Origin: JAAYAY01 sp963674575
GTDB lineage: Bacteria > Planctomycetota > Planctomycetia > Pirellulales > Thermoguttaceae
DNA: 64,000 bases
Direction of reading: 5' to 3'
NCBI GenBank assembly: GCA_963674575.2
Contig: CAXXQT010000002.1
Location: 558,001 to 622,000, forward strand
Position 1 is the first letter of the stretch. Each line of letters starts with the position of its first letter. Positions 16,705 to 25,696 of the stretch are shown here, in pieces. The translations under genes and the position numbers were made by a program. The notes under the pieces are model-generated. The model saw only the letters and a list, made by a program, of their open reading frames with translations. It made no database searches and had not been told where the DNA came from.

Positions 16705-18414
16705 TCAGGACTGTTCCGGAATCGGCAAAGCGGCCGTGTCTCGTCCTGTTCCGGGGAGGACGGCGGGGAGTTCGAGGGTGAAGAGGCTGCCTTTCCCGGG
16801 GTGGGAGGCAACCGTAATGCGTCCGCCGTGTTCGTTGAGGATCTTCTGGCTTACGGGGAGTCCGAGGCCGGTGCCGCGTCCCTTTTTCGAGGAGACGAAG
16901 GGGCGGAACAGGGTGGCCATTTCCTCGGTTGGGATTCCCGGGCCATCGTCGCCCACGACGATGAGGATCTTGGCCTCCAGGGCGGCGTAGGTTGTGGACA
17001 GGGTCACCTGTCCGCCTTCGTCTTCGTCGGCTGCCGCGTCGATGGCGTTGGTCACAACGTTCAGGATCGCGCGGTGGATTCCCTCGGGATCGAAGACGAG
17101 GGTGGGGATGTTCGGGGCGAGGTTGAGTTCCAACGCCACGTCGAGATCGGCGGCCCGGGACTGCATGAGCTCCACCACGTCGGCAACGACGCGATTGATT
17201 TCGGAGGGCTGGAGGTCGGGTTCCCGCTCCTTGCTGAAGGTGAGCATGTCGAGGACAAGGGTCGAGATTTTGTTCTGATTCTTCTCAACGATTTTCCAGC
17301 CCTTGCGGACGACCGACTCGTCGTGGTCGGAGAGGCCCATTTCGATGAGGTAGCTTCCGCCGCGGATGCCCTGGAGGATATTCTTGATGTGGTGGGAGAG
17401 GGTGGCGATGGTCTGCCCGACGGCGGCCAGGCGTTCCGCCTGGACCATGGCGGAGTAGTAGCGGGTGTCTTCGACGGCGAGGGCAGCCTGGTGGGCGATG
17501 GCGACCATCAGTTTCAGGTGATCTTCGGTGAACGTGCTTGTTGTTCCCTTGAGGGCCAGTTCCTGGGGACGGGTGGAGGTGTCGATGTAGATCACGCCGA
17601 CAATGTCGTAGCGTCCCTGCATGGGCACGCAGATCGCCTCGCGAATGCCCATTCGAACGATGCTCGCCGCGGGATTCCAGCGGTCGTCCTGCTGCGCATC
17701 GGTGGTGAGCACGCCTTGGCCGTTCTCGATCACGTAGTCGAGAATGGTGCGGCTGATGGTGATCCGGTCGCCGTCCCGGGATGTGCGTCGGGTTCGTTGG
17801 ACCTTCGGTTGAAGCTCGCCGGTTTCGGGGTCGGTGAGCATCACGCAGCCCCGGTCCGCTTCGACGGATTCGAAGATCAGTTCCAGGATCCGATGCAGCA
17901 GCTTCTCGATGTCCTGCGTTTGGCTGACGGCCAGGGCGGCGCGATACATGACCTGGAGGTTGCTCCGGGCCCGGGCGAGCCAGGCGCCTTGCTCCCCCTG
18001 CGGCGAGAGCTCGAAGAAGTGGCTGCTTTCCTCGTGGGTGACCGAGTGGACGATATGGGACTGGTCGCCGAAGGCTTTGTCGGAAGAGATGGCGACCTTG
18101 TCGCTGAGGTCGACCTCCGGTGCAACGGGGGGTTGCGTGAAAAGCATGAGCGTCCGGCCGATTTGGAGGTGGTCGCCGTTTTCAAGCCGGTGGGCGTCGA
18201 CGGGGCGCCCGTTCACATAGGTCCCGTTGGAGCTATTGAGATCGCTGACGGTGTAGACGTTTCCGGCCGCGTAGATTTGGGCGTGGCGGCGCGAGATTTC
18301 CGTGTCGTGAAGCTGGATTTCGTTGGACGCATCGCGTCCGAGGGAGGTCATCCCTTCCGTGAACTCGAACCGAGTTCCTTGATCGTTTCCGCGAATCACA
18401 AACAGCGATGGCAC
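16705..18414 (-). CDS. FHA-GAF sensor histidine kinase
   Basis: 569 residues, no membrane span, so a cytosolic kinase. Order of domains: FHA (about 5-95) with GRD at 26-28, SRRH at 41-44 and NSSNGTYVNG at 60-69; GAF (about 150-300); a helical linker; then the kinase core with H-box LSHHIKNILQG near residue 341, N-box VVTNAIDAA, G1 VGDDGPGI and G2 GRGTGLGLPVSQ near 511. FHA binds phosphothreonine, so input may come from Ser/Thr kinases, which are common in planctomycetes. The start overlaps the end of the upstream receiver gene by 19 bp, which supports a cognate pair. Confidence 0.9.
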   Translation of the reverse strand: MPSLFVIRGNDQGTRFEFTEGMTSLGRDASNEIQLHDTEISRRHAQIYAAGNVYTVSDLNSSNGTYVNGRPVDAHRLENGDHLQIGRTLMLFTQPPVAPEVDLSDKVAISSDKAFGDQSHIVHSVTHEESSHFFELSPQGEQGAWLARARSNLQVMYRAALAVSQTQDIEKLLHRILELIFESVEADRGCVMLTDPETGELQPKVQRTRRTSRDGDRITISRTILDYVIENGQGVLTTDAQQDDRWNPAASIVRMGIREAICVPMQGRYDIVGVIYIDTSTRPQELALKGTTSTFTEDHLKLMVAIAHQAALAVEDTRYYSAMVQAERLAAVGQTIATLSHHIKNILQGIRGGSYLIEMGLSDHDESVVRKGWKIVEKNQNKISTLVLDMLTFSKEREPDLQPSEINRVVADVVELMQSRAADLDVALELNLAPNIPTLVFDPEGIHRAILNVVTNAIDAAADEDEGGQVTLSTTYAALEAKILIVVGDDGPGIPTEEMATLFRPFVSSKKGRGTGLGLPVSQKILNEHGGRITVASHPGKGSLFTLELPAVLPGTGRDTAALPIPEQS

Positions 18415-18795
18415 GCAAGCGTCTCCGGCGAATCCATGGCCAAGCCGAGAATTTCCTCGATTTTACGGATCAGGGGCCCGTAGTGATAGGGCTTGGCGAC
18501 GATTTCGGTTTGAGGGTTCGGGGGCGTGATTCGCATCGATCCGAGAAGCACCATGGGCGGTCCATCCCGGTCCGGTGGCCGCGCCGAATTCTGCGTAGAG
18601 GGCATCGGGGGAGGAGCGGTCGAGTTCGAGATCGAGGACGATCAGATCGGGCCTCTGGGATCGAGCGATCTCGGCCCCTCGGTGAACGCGGCAGGCGGAC
18701 ACTGCCCGGATTCCCCGTTTCTCAAGCGCTGTTTCCAGAACGGCGCGGGTTTCTTCGGAACGGTCGACGATAAGGACGCTGGGTGGCGTGTGCAC
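18396..18795 (-). pseudogene. Stand-alone response regulator receiver, frameshifted
   Basis: The first part, from GTG 18795 (preceded by GGAGGTTTGAGCTC), reads VLIVDRSEETR and DLIVLDLELDRSS with the phospho-acceptor Asp, up to ALYAEF. The second part continues one frame over as RDGPPMVLLGSM and EIVAKPYHYGPLI with the conserved Lys, ending at 18396. The join needs removal of one base near 18580-18590, for example one G in the GGCGCGG run. Repaired, it is about 132 residues, the normal size of a single receiver domain. It overlaps the kinase gene start. The break may be an assembly error, since both halves remain well conserved. Confidence 0.75.
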
Positions 18796-19452
18796 GAGCT
18801 CAAACCTCCGACGGCCGGGCGCGAGGCTCATGGGGGAATGTGCCGGGGCTCTGGTGTCCCGGCGGCAGGATCGAGAGGGGACGATAGCGGTCTCGTGGCG
18901 TCATGTCAAAGGCACTTTTCGAGGTGCGGCAGAGAGGAGCGGAGAAATGACGAATGAGGAAAATCAAATGACGAAACAAACCCAAAGGCCTGAATGACGG
19001 AAGTTCTCTTCTTCCCACCAATTGCGGAGTAGGGGTCTTCTGCGATTCCGCGTCCGACGACAAGACTCTGGTTGGAATTTGCCCAATATTTGCCGAAAGA
19101 TGCGTGAACGTTTTTGGGGCCTCTGGCGTATTGAGTCAGCAGCCCTCAGGATGGGGGCAACTTCGTTTACGGCAGTGTTTTTGGGGGAATTTCGGTCCGG
19201 ATGCCTTGCGCGACACGATTCCCGGGCTCGTCAGGGGGACAGCTATTCTCGCGTAACCCATTTTCTAGTAATGGGTTAAGGTCGCATCTGCCGATCCTGG
19301 AATATCTGGCCTTTACGGAACCGGACTTTGAGGGCAGAATACCGCCACTTAAGGTAAGCCCTTGTGATCGGCCGACGTCTCCGTCGGCGCGCCGCTAATC
19401 GGCAGCGGTCGCTGGGTCAAGGACGACCTTTTTTTGAGCAAGGAGTGCTGAA
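18796..19452. other. Long intergenic region between divergent genes, with hairpins
   Basis: 657 bp between the receiver gene (-) and the OmpH gene (+). Around 18945-18990 there is a degenerate repeat of ATGACGAA-type words. A 9-bp inverted repeat, TAACCCATT (19254-19262) and AATGGGTTA (19270-19278), has a 7-base spacer. A GCCGACG/CGTCGGC hairpin is near 19370-19390. No convincing protein gene is present; promoters for both sides must lie here but I cannot place them. Confidence 0.6.
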
Positions 19453-20145
19453 GTGAAGACGACCCGTTTCTTTGTGGCAGCGTTGTTGCTGGTTGGCCTC
19501 ACGGCAACATACGCATCCGCCCAGACCCGTCCCACGGCGCAACCCGCCGCGCCTGCGGTGCGACCTCAGATCGCGGTGATCGATATCAGCCGCGTGTTCA
19601 AGGAGCACCCGCGATTTATCGAGCAGATGGCTCAGTTGAAGGCTCGTGTTGAACGGGAGGACGCGAACATGAAGGCCCGAGCCGATCGTCTCCAGGCGAT
19701 GGCCGAGGAATTGAAGAGTCTGAAATCGGGATCGCAGGAGTACAAAGACAAGGAAAAGCTCATTGCCAGTGAACGGGCCCAGATGCAGATCGACATCCAG
19801 GTGCAGCGCAAGGAGTTCCTGCAGCAGGAAGCCTCGATCTACAAGGACATCTACGAGGAGGTCAAGGTTGCCGTTGCGAACTACGCTTCACGTGCCGGTC
19901 TTGCGGCCGTGATCCGTTACACGAGCAAGCCGGAAGAGATCGATCCGAACCAGCCCAACGTCATCCTTTCGGAGATTCAGAAGGACCTTGTTTGGTTTGC
20001 TCCGCAGTTGGACATCACGAACCCGATTCTGGCAACTCTGAAGATGCAGTCGCCTACGAACACCGTTCGCTCCTCAACCGGGATTCCCTACCCGTCCTCG
20101 AACCGCACCACCCCGACTTCCCCCACCTATCCCCAGCGGCGATAG
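19453..20145 (+). CDS. OmpH/Skp family periplasmic chaperone
   Basis: 230 residues, GTG start with AAGGAGTGCTGAA just upstream. Residues 1-23 are a signal peptide ending ASA-Q. The body (about 37-175) has the Skp pattern: IAVIDISRVFKEHPRF, then a long charged coiled coil with repeated Glu/Lys/Gln, then YKDIYEEVKVAVANYA. The last 35 residues are Ser/Thr/Pro-rich. Skp/OmpH holds unfolded outer-membrane proteins in the periplasm. The neighbours lpxC and lpxA match the envelope-biogenesis cluster seen in Gram-negative bacteria, where skp stands next to lpx genes. Confidence 0.88.
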   Translation: MKTTRFFVAALLLVGLTATYASAQTRPTAQPAAPAVRPQIAVIDISRVFKEHPRFIEQMAQLKARVEREDANMKARADRLQAMAEELKSLKSGSQEYKDKEKLIASERAQMQIDIQVQRKEFLQQEASIYKDIYEEVKVAVANYASRAGLAAVIRYTSKPEEIDPNQPNVILSEIQKDLVWFAPQLDITNPILATLKMQSPTNTVRSSTGIPYPSSNRTTPTSPTYPQRR

Positions 20146-20251
20146 TCCGGGTTCGGCAAGGCTGCCGCGTGTTGCAGGAATTGGGCAAGGACGCCCATGG
20201 CAACCCGCCGGCAGAGGCATCAAGCACAGTCATGGACGACGCCCTCAATTG

Positions 20252-21127
20252 ATGTTCACTCCTCGGAAGCAACACTCGCTAGCCGAAACCGCCGTGGTCG
20301 AAGGTTTCGGCTATTGGAGTAGTCGGGATGTCCGGCTCGAATTTCGGCCGGCGCCGGTTAACACGGGAATCGTTTTCGTCCGCAGCGACTTGGACGGTTG
20401 TCCGCGAATTCCCGCCGACGTATCCCATCGCGTAGAAGTGCCCCGCCGTACAACGCTGCAGTGCGGCGAGGCGCGGGTCGACATGGTCGAACACGTGATG
20501 GCCGCTCTGGCGGGGCTCCAGATCGATAATTGCGAGATCTGGACCAACGAACCCGAGATGCCCGGATGCGACGGCTCGAGCGCGGACTTCGTTCGCGTTC
20601 TGGCGGAAGCGGGAAGGGTTGCTCAGTGCGCCGATCGCCCCTTGCGGGTCATTGATCGGTTGATTCACGTTGGCGACGAGAGGAGTTGGGTCGAAGTCCG
20701 GCCTCCCGTCTGTTGTCGCCTGGTGGTCAAGTATCATCTCGATTACGGCGCGGACTCGCCCATTGGAGCGCAAAGTCGCCAGACAATCGTCTCTCCGGAG
20801 GCGTTTTGTGCCGACCTGTCCGCGGCGAGGACTTTTCTTCTTCAGGAAGAAGCCCAGTGGCTTCAGGCTCAGGGGCTCGGCCATCGCGCCACCTGTGCCG
20901 ACCTACTCGTCTTCGGTCCGGAAGGGCCGATCGATAATTCGCTTCGGTTTCCCGACGAATGCGTCCGCCACAAGCTTCTCGACATGGTCGGTGATCTGGC
21001 CCTTGCCGGGTGCGACCTTGTGGGGCATTTCGTCGCCTATCGAAGCGGGCACAGCCTGAACGCGCAATTGCTTCGCGCAATTCAGGCGGAGTGCGCCCTC
21101 GCGTTCGAACAACGTCGCTGCGCTTGA
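20252..21127 (+). CDS. lpxC: UDP-3-O-acyl-N-acetylglucosamine deacetylase
   Basis: 291 residues. ATG 20252 is taken rather than the TTG one codon upstream. Catalytic and zinc residues are visible: VEHVMAALAGL (zinc His and preceding catalytic Glu), EMPGCDGSSADF, RHKLLDMVGDLALAG (the HxxxD zinc pair) and YRSGHSLN (catalytic His). LpxC carries out the committed, zinc-dependent step of lipid A synthesis in the cytoplasm. It lies 106 bp after the OmpH gene and 133 bp before lpxA, all on +. This supports lipid A production by the host. Confidence 0.9.
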   Translation: MFTPRKQHSLAETAVVEGFGYWSSRDVRLEFRPAPVNTGIVFVRSDLDGCPRIPADVSHRVEVPRRTTLQCGEARVDMVEHVMAALAGLQIDNCEIWTNEPEMPGCDGSSADFVRVLAEAGRVAQCADRPLRVIDRLIHVGDERSWVEVRPPVCCRLVVKYHLDYGADSPIGAQSRQTIVSPEAFCADLSAARTFLLQEEAQWLQAQGLGHRATCADLLVFGPEGPIDNSLRFPDECVRHKLLDMVGDLALAGCDLVGHFVAYRSGHSLNAQLLRAIQAECALAFEQRRCA

Positions 21128-21260
21128 GACCAGGGCGGGAAACGCGTTTCCCGAGCCTCGATCCCGCGCACGCATTTCACGACAACGACAGCCAGGAGAG
21201 GAAGACCGCCGGGTACCCCCGGGGCTGGTTCACTTCCCCATTGCCTAGCAGGAGTCGGTT

Positions 21261-22067
21261 ATGGCGATCCATATTGCGGACCATGTGTCCATTCACCCCC
21301 AGGCTGAGATCGGCGACGACGTCGAAATCGGTCCTTTCTGCACCATCGGGCGCAACGTGAAAATCGGCAAGGGCACGCAGCTTCACAGCGGTGTGACGCT
21401 GATGGGCCACGTCGAACTCGGGGAGAACAACCGGATCTATCCGGGCGTCGTCATCGGGGGTGAGCCCCAGGACGTGTCCTACGGAGGAACCGACACCAAG
21501 GTTCGGATCGGCGATAACAACGTCGTCCGGGAGTCGGTCACGATCAATCGCGGCTCGGAGAAGGAAGAGGGCGTCACCCGAATCGGGAACAACAATTTCT
21601 TCATGGCCTGCAGTCATGTGGCCCATGACTGCCAGATCGGCAACCACGTGATCATCACGAACAGCGCGCTGTTGGGCGGGCATGTCCACGTTCACGATCA
21701 TGCCATTCTGTCGGGGAACTCGGCCGTCCATCACTACGCCACGATCGGGAGCTACGCCTTTGTGGGCGGCTTGAGCGCCGTGCGTTGCGACGTGCCTCCC
21801 TACGTGCTCGTCGAAGGGCACCCGGCCCGCCCTCGATGCATCAACATCGTCGCCCTCAAGCGAAACGATTTTGGCCAGGACGAGATCGAGGCCCTCTCAG
21901 AAGCCTACCGGCTCCTTTACCGGGCGAAGGTCGGCCTGGAGAACGCCCGCGAGATCCTGAACGGGAAGGGCGGGCTGAACTTCCACGTGAACCGGCTCCT
22001 CGATTTCGTTGAACGCCAACAGAGCGGCGCCCATGGCCGCGGCAGAGAGCGGAGGAAAGCGGCGTGA
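21261..22067 (+). CDS. lpxA: Acyl-ACP--UDP-GlcNAc O-acyltransferase
   Basis: 268 residues, ATG 21261 with GCAGGAG upstream. The first 190 residues form a left-handed parallel beta helix of hexapeptide repeats (IGDDVEIG, IGKGTQLHSG and so on). The active-site block is SHVAHDCQIGN, which carries the catalytic His of LpxA. The rest is the helical C-terminal domain, ending in a Arg-rich tail. It transfers a hydroxyacyl chain to UDP-GlcNAc, the first step of lipid A synthesis. Its stop overlaps the GTG of the following oxidoreductase by 4 bases (GTGA), so the two are translationally coupled. Confidence 0.92.
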   Translation: MAIHIADHVSIHPQAEIGDDVEIGPFCTIGRNVKIGKGTQLHSGVTLMGHVELGENNRIYPGVVIGGEPQDVSYGGTDTKVRIGDNNVVRESVTINRGSEKEEGVTRIGNNNFFMACSHVAHDCQIGNHVIITNSALLGGHVHVHDHAILSGNSAVHHYATIGSYAFVGGLSAVRCDVPPYVLVEGHPARPRCINIVALKRNDFGQDEIEALSEAYRLLYRAKVGLENAREILNGKGGLNFHVNRLLDFVERQQSGAHGRGRERRKAA

Positions 22068-23173
22068 AACCTCTACGATTGGCTGTAATCGGCGCCGGTC
22101 GCCTCGGCGGATTCCATGCTCAGAAGGCCGCCGCGAGAGAGGACGTTGCCCTCGTGGCCGTTGCCGATCCGGTGGCCGAACAACGAAATCGCGTGGCGGC
22201 CGAATGCGGCTGCCGCGCCGTTGCCGACTATCGAACTCTCTTGGAGGAGATCGACGCCGCGATCGTCGCCGCGCCGACTTCGCTCCATCGATCGATCGGC
22301 CTGGACATTCTGGGCCATGGCGTCCACGTGCTCATGGAGAAGCCGCTGGCGCCCACGGCGTCGGAGGCCCTGGAACTGGTCGAAGCGGCAACCGCCCATC
22401 GCGCCGTGCTTCAGGTGGGCCACGTGGAACGCTTCAACCCAGCGTTCACGGCCAGTGCGGCCCATCTGAGGGAAGCCAAGTACATCGAGGCCGTGCGCGC
22501 CAGTGGATTCACCTTCCGCAGCACGGACGTGGGAGTCGTTCTCGACCTCATGATCCACGACATCGATCTGGTGCTCTCCCTCGTCCGCAGTCCGGTCCGT
22601 CATGTGGATGCGGTCGGTTTTGCGGTCCTGGGTGGCCACGAGGATGTGGCCAACGCTCGGGTGGAATTCGAGTGCGGCGCTGTGGCGTCACTCAGTGCTT
22701 CCCGCGTGAGCCGGGACGCCGTACGACGCATGAACGTGTGGACGAGTCGAGGCCATTCGGCGATCGACTTCGCGTCGCGGACCACCTCGGTGATCACGGC
22801 CAGTGAAACGCTGCTGAGGGGCCAGTTCGATGTGGACCGGCTTACACCGGAGGAAGTCGACCACTACCGGGAATGCCTCTTGGAGGAACACCTGCCATGT
22901 GAAACCCTGCAGGCGGAACCGATCGACGCTCTGGCGGCCGAACTGAGCGACTTTGTGGAAAGCCTGCGGATGCCCCGTCCGCCGCGTGTGACGGGAGAGC
23001 ACGGCGCCGAGGCCGTGGAATTGGCCGAGCGGATTCTCAATTCGATTGACGCCCATCGGTGGGAGGAGACAAGCGAGCGATCGCATCCTGTGGGCCCCCC
23101 CAATATTATTCCGGGTCCCCATTGGCACAAAGCACCCTCGGGGATTCCTGCGAAACACAAGGAGGCCGGGTAA
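22064..23173 (+). CDS. Gfo/Idh/MocA family oxidoreductase coupled to lpxA
   Basis: 369 residues, GTG start overlapping the lpxA stop. The N-terminal Rossmann fold is LAVIGAGRLGGFHAQ, followed by the family EKP motif (VLMEKPLAP, about residue 95) and by GHVERFNPAF and MIHDIDLVLSLV. These NAD(P)-dependent enzymes oxidise sugars or sugar nucleotides. The tight coupling to lpxA recalls GnnA, the UDP-GlcNAc 3-dehydrogenase encoded next to lpxA in Acidithiobacillus, which with GnnB gives amide-linked lipid A. No GnnB-like aminotransferase gene follows, so this role is a hypothesis. The last 25 residues are Pro/His-rich and atypical. Confidence 0.85.
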   Translation: MKPLRLAVIGAGRLGGFHAQKAAAREDVALVAVADPVAEQRNRVAAECGCRAVADYRTLLEEIDAAIVAAPTSLHRSIGLDILGHGVHVLMEKPLAPTASEALELVEAATAHRAVLQVGHVERFNPAFTASAAHLREAKYIEAVRASGFTFRSTDVGVVLDLMIHDIDLVLSLVRSPVRHVDAVGFAVLGGHEDVANARVEFECGAVASLSASRVSRDAVRRMNVWTSRGHSAIDFASRTTSVITASETLLRGQFDVDRLTPEEVDHYRECLLEEHLPCETLQAEPIDALAAELSDFVESLRMPRPPRVTGEHGAEAVELAERILNSIDAHRWEETSERSHPVGPPNIIPGPHWHKAPSGIPAKHKEAG

Positions 23174-23205
23174 CCCGGGTAGACTGTGCGAATTTGGTAA
23201 GCGCG

Positions 23206-23240
23206 AAACCGTGTGCTGCTTCGCTGGCAGCACACGGTTT
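23206..23240 (+). terminator. Strong hairpin ending the lpx operon
   Basis: A perfect 14-bp stem, AAACCGTGTGCTGC (23206-23219) and GCAGCACACGGTTT (23227-23240), with a 7-base loop, starts 33 bp after the oxidoreductase stop. It ends in TTTTCCCTT. It is a likely intrinsic terminator, and may also be a dispersed planctomycete repeat. Confidence 0.75.
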
Positions 23241-23433
23241 TCCCTTGCGCTGGTGGGAAAAAGCCGCAAGCCATGGGGGGCTCGGCCTTGTGAGAGTGGC
23301 GAAACACCGCTAGAGTGATGACAACCTGCGTTCCTCCAGTGGGGCACGCGAGTTACGACCCCCTCCCCGCTTGGCAGAGGGGGTGAGAGATCCAACCTCC
23401 GCCACCGTGAGGTTTTTCACCGACCGAGAAAGG

Positions 23434-23451
23434 CTCCAGCCCCGCTGGAGG
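23434..23451 (+). promoter_or_regulatory. Hairpin that can mask the ribosome site of the next gene
   Basis: CTCCAGC (23434-23440) pairs with GCTGGAG (23444-23450) across a CCC loop. The GGAGG ribosome site of the gene starting at 23460 spans 23447-23451, mostly inside the 3' arm. Folding would hide it. Confidence 0.45.
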
Positions 23452-23459
23452 CACTCCGG

Positions 23460-23774
23460 ATGCAAATCACCGAATCCGCCGCTGAACGCTTGCGTACCGC
23501 CGTACTCGAAGAGATCGGCGAGCCAGGCAAGTGCTTCCGTATTGCCATGTCGGAAGAGGGTACCGATCTGGTTATCGATGAGCATCGCGAGGACGACGTG
23601 GCCTTCGAATATGAAGGGACGCTGGTTCTTGTTCTCGACTCGCTCGCCGCCGAGGCGGTTGGTGACCTGATCCTCGACTATGACGACGAGAAGTCGGAAT
23701 TGCTCTTCTGTCGGGAAGACGAGTACGAGTCGATCGAGGAAATCGACGTTTCGGAAAGCGACGACGAGGAATGA
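23460..23774 (+). CDS. HesB/IscA-like small protein lacking the cluster cysteines
   Basis: 104 acidic residues, ATG 23460 with GGAGG eight bases upstream. The order of elements follows the HesB/IscA fold: ITESAAERLRTAVLEE, then CFRIAM, then VAFEYEGTLVLVLDSLAAEAVGD and LILDYDDEKSELLF. The three cysteines that bind the Fe-S cluster in A-type carriers are missing. Only C26 and one Cys near the end (LLFCRED) remain. The tail is nearly all Asp, Glu and Ser. It probably uses the fold for something other than cluster transfer. It converges on the CE15 esterase gene with only 4 bp between the stops. Confidence 0.65.
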   Translation: MQITESAAERLRTAVLEEIGEPGKCFRIAMSEEGTDLVIDEHREDDVAFEYEGTLVLVLDSLAAEAVGDLILDYDDEKSELLFCREDEYESIEEIDVSESDDEE

Positions 23775-23778
23775 TCGC

Positions 23779-25071
<1,293 letters not shown>

Positions 25072-25202
25072 GATCGGTTTCTCCCAAGGGGCGCGGCGAC
25101 TGCGGATCAAAGGCCTTGCTTCGAAGCTGGTGCACCAGGGAGAAGTCTAGCATGCCGGCCAGTTCATGTCACGCGAGCGAAGGGCGTGGATGGCCAAATC
25201 AC

Positions 25203-25237
25203 CACGCCCATCGCTCGCGCTCTGGGCGTGCCACCCA
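25203..25237. repeat. Dispersed palindromic repeat, copy 2
   Basis: 35 bp, two mismatches from the copy at 16231-16265. Here the ends are perfect: CACGCCCA and TGGGCGTG form an 8-bp stem around a 19-base loop. It lies upstream of the esterase gene. Confidence 0.8.
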
Positions 25238-25325
25238 CGGCACAATGGCTTTGGGAGAGCTGCCCACAACTTGTTGGCCTGCAACACACTATGGCCGTCC
25301 GTTGATTCTTCATGACGAATCTGGG

Positions 25326-25628
25326 CTAGTCCGCATTGGGTGGGCGTTTGGAGGAAGGAGCTTCGTCGGGATTCGCTTCCCGGATGGCGTGGCTCTCGAC
25401 GGCGGTTTGGCTTTCGACGGCGGTTTGGCTGGGAGAGTTGCGGGTCCGACGTGACTCTTGGGCCTTCTTTCGGAGGTCTCGATAGGGATCTTTGACCTGG
25501 TCCTTGTACCACACCACGGCATCGTTGACGACGCGGCCGAGACTGAAAAGGACCAGACCGACGACGACGGCGGTAGACGCAATGCCGATGGACGGGCTCA
25601 CGGCGAGCAGGGCAGGTGCGACTTGCAT
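25326..25628 (-). CDS. Small single-span membrane protein, unknown
   Basis: 100 residues from ATG 25628, preceded by GGAG. A hydrophobic stretch (about residues 8-31, ASTAVVVGLVLFSLG) is followed by a charged helix with Tyr and Lys (WYKDQVKDPYRDLRKKAQ) and a disordered tail. The tail contains the exact doublet SQTAVE SQTAVE, from a short DNA duplication. I do not recognise the family. It lies 68 bp downstream of topA on the same strand and could be cotranscribed. Confidence 0.55.
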   Translation of the reverse strand: MQVAPALLAVSPSIGIASTAVVVGLVLFSLGRVVNDAVVWYKDQVKDPYRDLRKKAQESRRTRNSPSQTAVESQTAVESHAIREANPDEAPSSKRPPNAD

Positions 25629-25696
25629 GGGGGGCTCCAAGGGGGCGCCAAAGAGTTCAGGGGCGAAATAGGCTGCTGAATGATGCGTTGGGCAAC

